DNA of 21,370 nucleotides from Stentor coeruleus (Eukaryota > Ciliophora > Heterotrichea > Heterotrichida > Stentoridae). The translations under genes and the position numbers were made by a program. Each line of letters starts with the position of its first letter. Within the stretch, counting starts at the first letter, position 1. The notes under the pieces were generated by a model, which did not search any database, was not told the DNA's origin, and saw only the letters and a list, made by a program, of their open reading frames with translations. The stretch covers positions 1 to 21,370 of the forward strand of contig MPUH01001194.1 in the NCBI GenBank assembly GCA_001970955.1. The letters are read 5' to 3'. Shown here one piece after another: positions 18,787 to 21,370 of the stretch.

Positions 18787-18858
18787 TTTGAATCACAAAA
18801 TCCTTTCTTATCAAATTTGCTTCTTGTGCTACCAATAAGTCATATTTTGTGATTCAAA
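18787..18858. repeat. 15-bp perfect inverted repeat
   Basis: TTTGAATCACAAAAT (18787-18801) is the exact reverse complement of 18844-18858, with 42 nt between. It could form a hairpin in DNA or RNA, or bind a dimeric factor. It lies just before the GC-rich island. No matching partner was found on the far side of the island, so a transposon end is not supported. Confidence 0.85.
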
Positions 18859-18889
18859 ACTAATATTTAACTAAGATGATGTAATGCAA

Positions 18890-19270
18890 ATCCTTTGAGG
18901 TCTACGTCTGAGAGGCAGGAGAACCAAATTTTATAAAGCCTATCTCTACGAGGTTTTTGGTGGGCTTGCAAGCAGGCAAAGAAAGCCTGATTAGAGTTGA
19001 AAATTTTTCTTTTAGGTCACAGAGAGAGAAAGCTTGCCAGACAAGATGCTGATTATTGAATAGGAGCACTTCCTCAGTCTTTTATCTAGAAGGACAACAA
19101 CCTTAAGCAGCATGTGCTATTCCTAGTAATTCAAATTTGCACTCTTGGATGGTCGACAAGGAGAAGAGTTTTTTAGCACTAAAATGGCAAAACTCTGTGA
19201 TTGTGGAACGGCAAACCTATTAGGTAATGGGACTTAACGTGATCTTTACCACATCGATTAATCAAGAAAA
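18890..19270. other. GC-rich island, possible structured ncRNA
   Basis: From 18901 to 19260 the GC content counts to about 40%, against roughly 20% in the DNA on either side. All six frames contain several stops. Local stems are visible on the plus strand: CAGGC (18973-18977) with GCCTG (18985-18989); AGGC (18913-18916) with GCCT (18938-18941), extended by GAG/CTC; and a longer imperfect stem 19058-19069 with 19114-19132 that encloses AAGG/CCTT (19090-19104). In AT-rich genomes such islands often mark structured RNAs. I found no RNase P, MRP, SRP, U3 or snRNA signature. A decayed gene is the alternative. The strand is unknown. Confidence 0.35.
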
Positions 19271-19771
19271 TCGCAAATCAAGATCAAAACATAAATATAT
19301 GTTTGAAGAAAAAAATAGCTTGAAACCATAAATGGTTTTAAAATCTCCTTTACCAAAAGAAATTTATAGAATTAGCTACGCTTAAAGGTAATTTACATTA
19401 AAAATTGTAATATTACTATAAATTTATTAATAGATTATGAAATAATGCTTTCTATATTATGATTAAATATTATTTTAAATTAAAATTTATAAAGTGCCAT
19501 ATAGTGATGAAAATTTAAATCTGACGAAGTCTAAGTAATGCTTAAGTTGTTAATTAAATTTTTGAATTTGAATTTTAATTTTTATCGCATTTACTAAAGA
19601 ATCCGATAGAAATTTAGTGGTTGCCATTTAAAAAGTTATCCAAAGATTCCGATAAAAATTATTCGACAAAATCACAATATCTTCCTAAAACCTAGAAGAC
19701 CTTCATTTCATACAAATTTAAAGTTATAACTAGATACCTTATTTTCAAGTAAAAATCTTATTTTTATTTAC

Positions 19772-20893
19772 CTATCTTTTCAGAGTCGAAATATACTGCT
19801 TGTACTTAGCAACAATATCATCCAAATGCTCGGCATTCAAAATAGTGATATCAGCAATAGCGGCTGTGATGACATAAGGGTCCATATTCGAAGCAGGTCT
19901 TCTATCTTCAATATACCCTTTTTTATTAGCATCAGTTACTCTCGGAATTCTAATTGATGCTCCTCTATCAGCAACTCCAAAAGTAAAAGTATTTAAATCT
20001 GACGTCTCACATTTGCCTGAAAGCCTTTTCTCATTATCCACTCCAGTCAATGATATATACTTACTATGAGCATGTCCAAGCTTTTCAATTTGTTGTTTAA
20101 TAACTTCTAAGCCTCCTTCAGATCTACTCCCCAAAGTACTATAGTTTGTATGGCATCCAGAACCATTCCAGTCATTAGACATCACAGGTTTAGGGTCCCA
20201 GCAAATGCAAACTCCAAAGAGCTCAGCACATCTAAGCAAAAGATACCGGGCTATCCACATCTGATCCCCAGCGGAAATGCTTTCACAAGGGCCAACTTGG
20301 AATTCCCACTGTCCAGGCATGACTTCAGCATTAGTACCACTTATATTGATTCCGCAATGCAGGCAGGCTCTCATATGTGCTTCCATAACTTGTCTGCCAA
20401 CAATGACGTCACTACCTACACCGCAATAATACGGGCCTTGAGGTTTCGGATAGCCTGTAATAGGGAAGCCAAGAGGCCAGTTTATTTCTTTTCTATAGAG
20501 GATGTATTCTTGTTCTATGCCGAACCATGGCTTTTCGTGATCGGTTTTGTTGAAAATTTCAACAGCAATTTTGCGGAAATTGGAATCTGTGCGTTCACCA
20601 TTTGGGTAATAAGTCTCGCACCAGACTAGGATATGCTTGCCCAGGCGGAAGGGGTCAGGGAAAATAGTTTTAGGCTTTAGAATTACTTCGCTATCATGGC
20701 CTGAAGCTTGATTTGTTGATGAACCATCAAAATTCCACTCTGGCAAGTGATTTACATCGACGTCTTCAGGAAGAGTCATACATTTTGATCTTATGTCGAT
20801 TAAGTTACCTCCCAGCCAGATGTACTCAGCTATTATTCTACCGTTTGTGTTTCTTTGCGAAAAGTCTATGACTGAAGATTGGAGTTCGTTCAT
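19772..20893 (-). CDS. Glutamine synthetase, eukaryotic type II
   Basis: This 373-residue enzyme makes glutamine from glutamate, ammonia and ATP. It has the usual length for eukaryotic GSII and the domains in order: the N-terminal beta-grasp with AEYIWLGG and PEWNFDGSST (52-60), then the catalytic domain with GIEQEY (E127, E129), GTNAEVMPGQWEFQVGP (E190, E197), NGSGCHTNYST (H248), the ATP-binding ASIRIPR and YIEDRRPASNMDPY (E329, R331). These match the metal, glutamate and ATP ligands of the family. It has no targeting sequence, so it is probably cytosolic. The ATG at 20893 places AEY at residue 22, as expected. The stop is TAG and no intron was found. Confidence 0.97.
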   Translation of the reverse strand: MNELQSSVIDFSQRNTNGRIIAEYIWLGGNLIDIRSKCMTLPEDVDVNHLPEWNFDGSSTNQASGHDSEVILKPKTIFPDPFRLGKHILVWCETYYPNGERTDSNFRKIAVEIFNKTDHEKPWFGIEQEYILYRKEINWPLGFPITGYPKPQGPYYCGVGSDVIVGRQVMEAHMRACLHCGINISGTNAEVMPGQWEFQVGPCESISAGDQMWIARYLLLRCAELFGVCICWDPKPVMSNDWNGSGCHTNYSTLGSRSEGGLEVIKQQIEKLGHAHSKYISLTGVDNEKRLSGKCETSDLNTFTFGVADRGASIRIPRVTDANKKGYIEDRRPASNMDPYVITAAIADITILNAEHLDDIVAKYKQYISTLKR

Positions 20894-21370
20894 TTATATA
20901 GGAATTTGATTTCTCCTACAAAATGCGGCGGAAGTATTCAGAAAATGCTAAATTTTATATTTTGGGAAAATTGAGGTTTAGATGAATTGAAGTAGATGCT
21001 GATTTATTTAAGGATAGCCAAGGTTAGATTTATGCGTTTGGGATATTTTTTAATTTTTGGTAGGAAAAGCTTAATGTTTTTAAAAGGGAGTTTGTGTTTT
21101 AGAGAAAAAGATTTTAATTTTTTTGCATTTAGAAGTAATTATAAAAGTAAGTTAAAATCTAATTAAAGTGCTTAATATTAAGTGAAAAATTTTCTTGCAT
21201 AGACCTATATTTTAATTGATATCTGAATAGAAATGAAAAATATACTCTATTTTTGATACAATTTTTTATATCATGCATTATTTTTTTTATAGATATGCTG
21301 CAGAAAAAATTGTATGAGAATAAACAAATACAGTATATTATAAATAATTAAGAAGTTTAAAGTGGGTGAT
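20894..21370. other. 5' region of glutamine synthetase gene
   Basis: This is 477 bp of very AT-rich DNA to the window end. It should include the promoter of the minus-strand glutamine synthetase gene. No motif, repeat or further gene was recognised. Confidence 0.5.

Larger units (their letters stand above)
18439..19771. other. Intergenic region with inverted repeat and GC-rich island
   Basis: This is about 1.3 kb between two minus-strand genes. It holds a 15-bp inverted repeat (18787-18858), the GC-rich island (about 18890-19270) and three copies of a TCCGATA-centred motif (18503, 19603 and 19649 regions). The remaining DNA is very AT-rich, and no coding frame is convincing. Confidence 0.6.

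Noticed and set aside
18890..19270. Kinase-like string around KLCDCGTANLL in one plus-strand frame of the GC-rich island
   Set aside because: No HRD motif upstream and no APE downstream, with stops on both sides; the resemblance to a DFG segment is probably chance.
20150..20629. 159-codon plus-strand ORF
   Set aside because: It lies wholly antisense to the conserved catalytic core of glutamine synthetase.
219..20893. UGA read as Trp throughout (Blepharisma-type code), or all stops reassigned (Condylostoma-type)
   Set aside because: The long conserved genes use only TGG for Trp and have no in-frame TAA, TAG or TGA; the CDPK and glutamine synthetase end properly at TAG.

Overview
The window looks like about 21 kb of AT-rich nuclear DNA from a ciliate, most likely a heterotrich such as Stentor. 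The evidence is a 15-nt GT...AG intron in the first gene, standard-code reading (no in-frame TAA, TAG or TGA inside any long gene), almost intronless genes, and a CDPK together with an STK32-type kinase and a FYVE/PIP kinase. Assignment to a heterotrich is inference from the intron size and code; a database comparison would settle it.

Layout. 1-1343: a 30-nt upstream repeat, then an STK32/YANK-like AGC kinase (+). 1344-2475: convergent intergenic DNA with a possible decayed zinc-knuckle-like gene fragment (-) and a hairpin. 2476-3915: a CDPK (-). 3916-5003: very AT-rich divergent promoter region with a 57-bp tandem duplication. 5004-6353: a compact HECT E3 ligase (+). 7300-9519: a coiled-coil protein with an Asn-Pro-x tandem repeat (+). 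10307-11878: a coiled-coil protein with two Cys/His clusters (+). 12147-12176: the second copy of the 30-nt repeat. 12344-15700: a short Fab1/PIKfyve-type FYVE and PIP kinase (+), whose TGA stop falls where homologues have a Trp. 16996-17076: tRNA-Ser(GCT) (+). 18142-18438: a small protein with a PP1-docking motif and a CaaX box (-). About 18890-19270: a GC-rich island of unknown nature with local stems. 19772-20893: a eukaryotic-type glutamine synthetase (-).

The genes do not form a pathway or operon. Several products nevertheless carry predicted membrane-targeting signals: N-terminal MG-Cys/Asn motifs on the two kinases and the HECT ligase, a PI3P-binding FYVE finger, and a C-terminal CaaX box. 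The most useful leads are the 30-nt element found about 200 bp upstream of two genes, the small CaaX/PP1-docking protein, the GC-rich island, and the TGA at the expected Trp codon. No mobile element, CRISPR array, virus or toxin gene was recognised.
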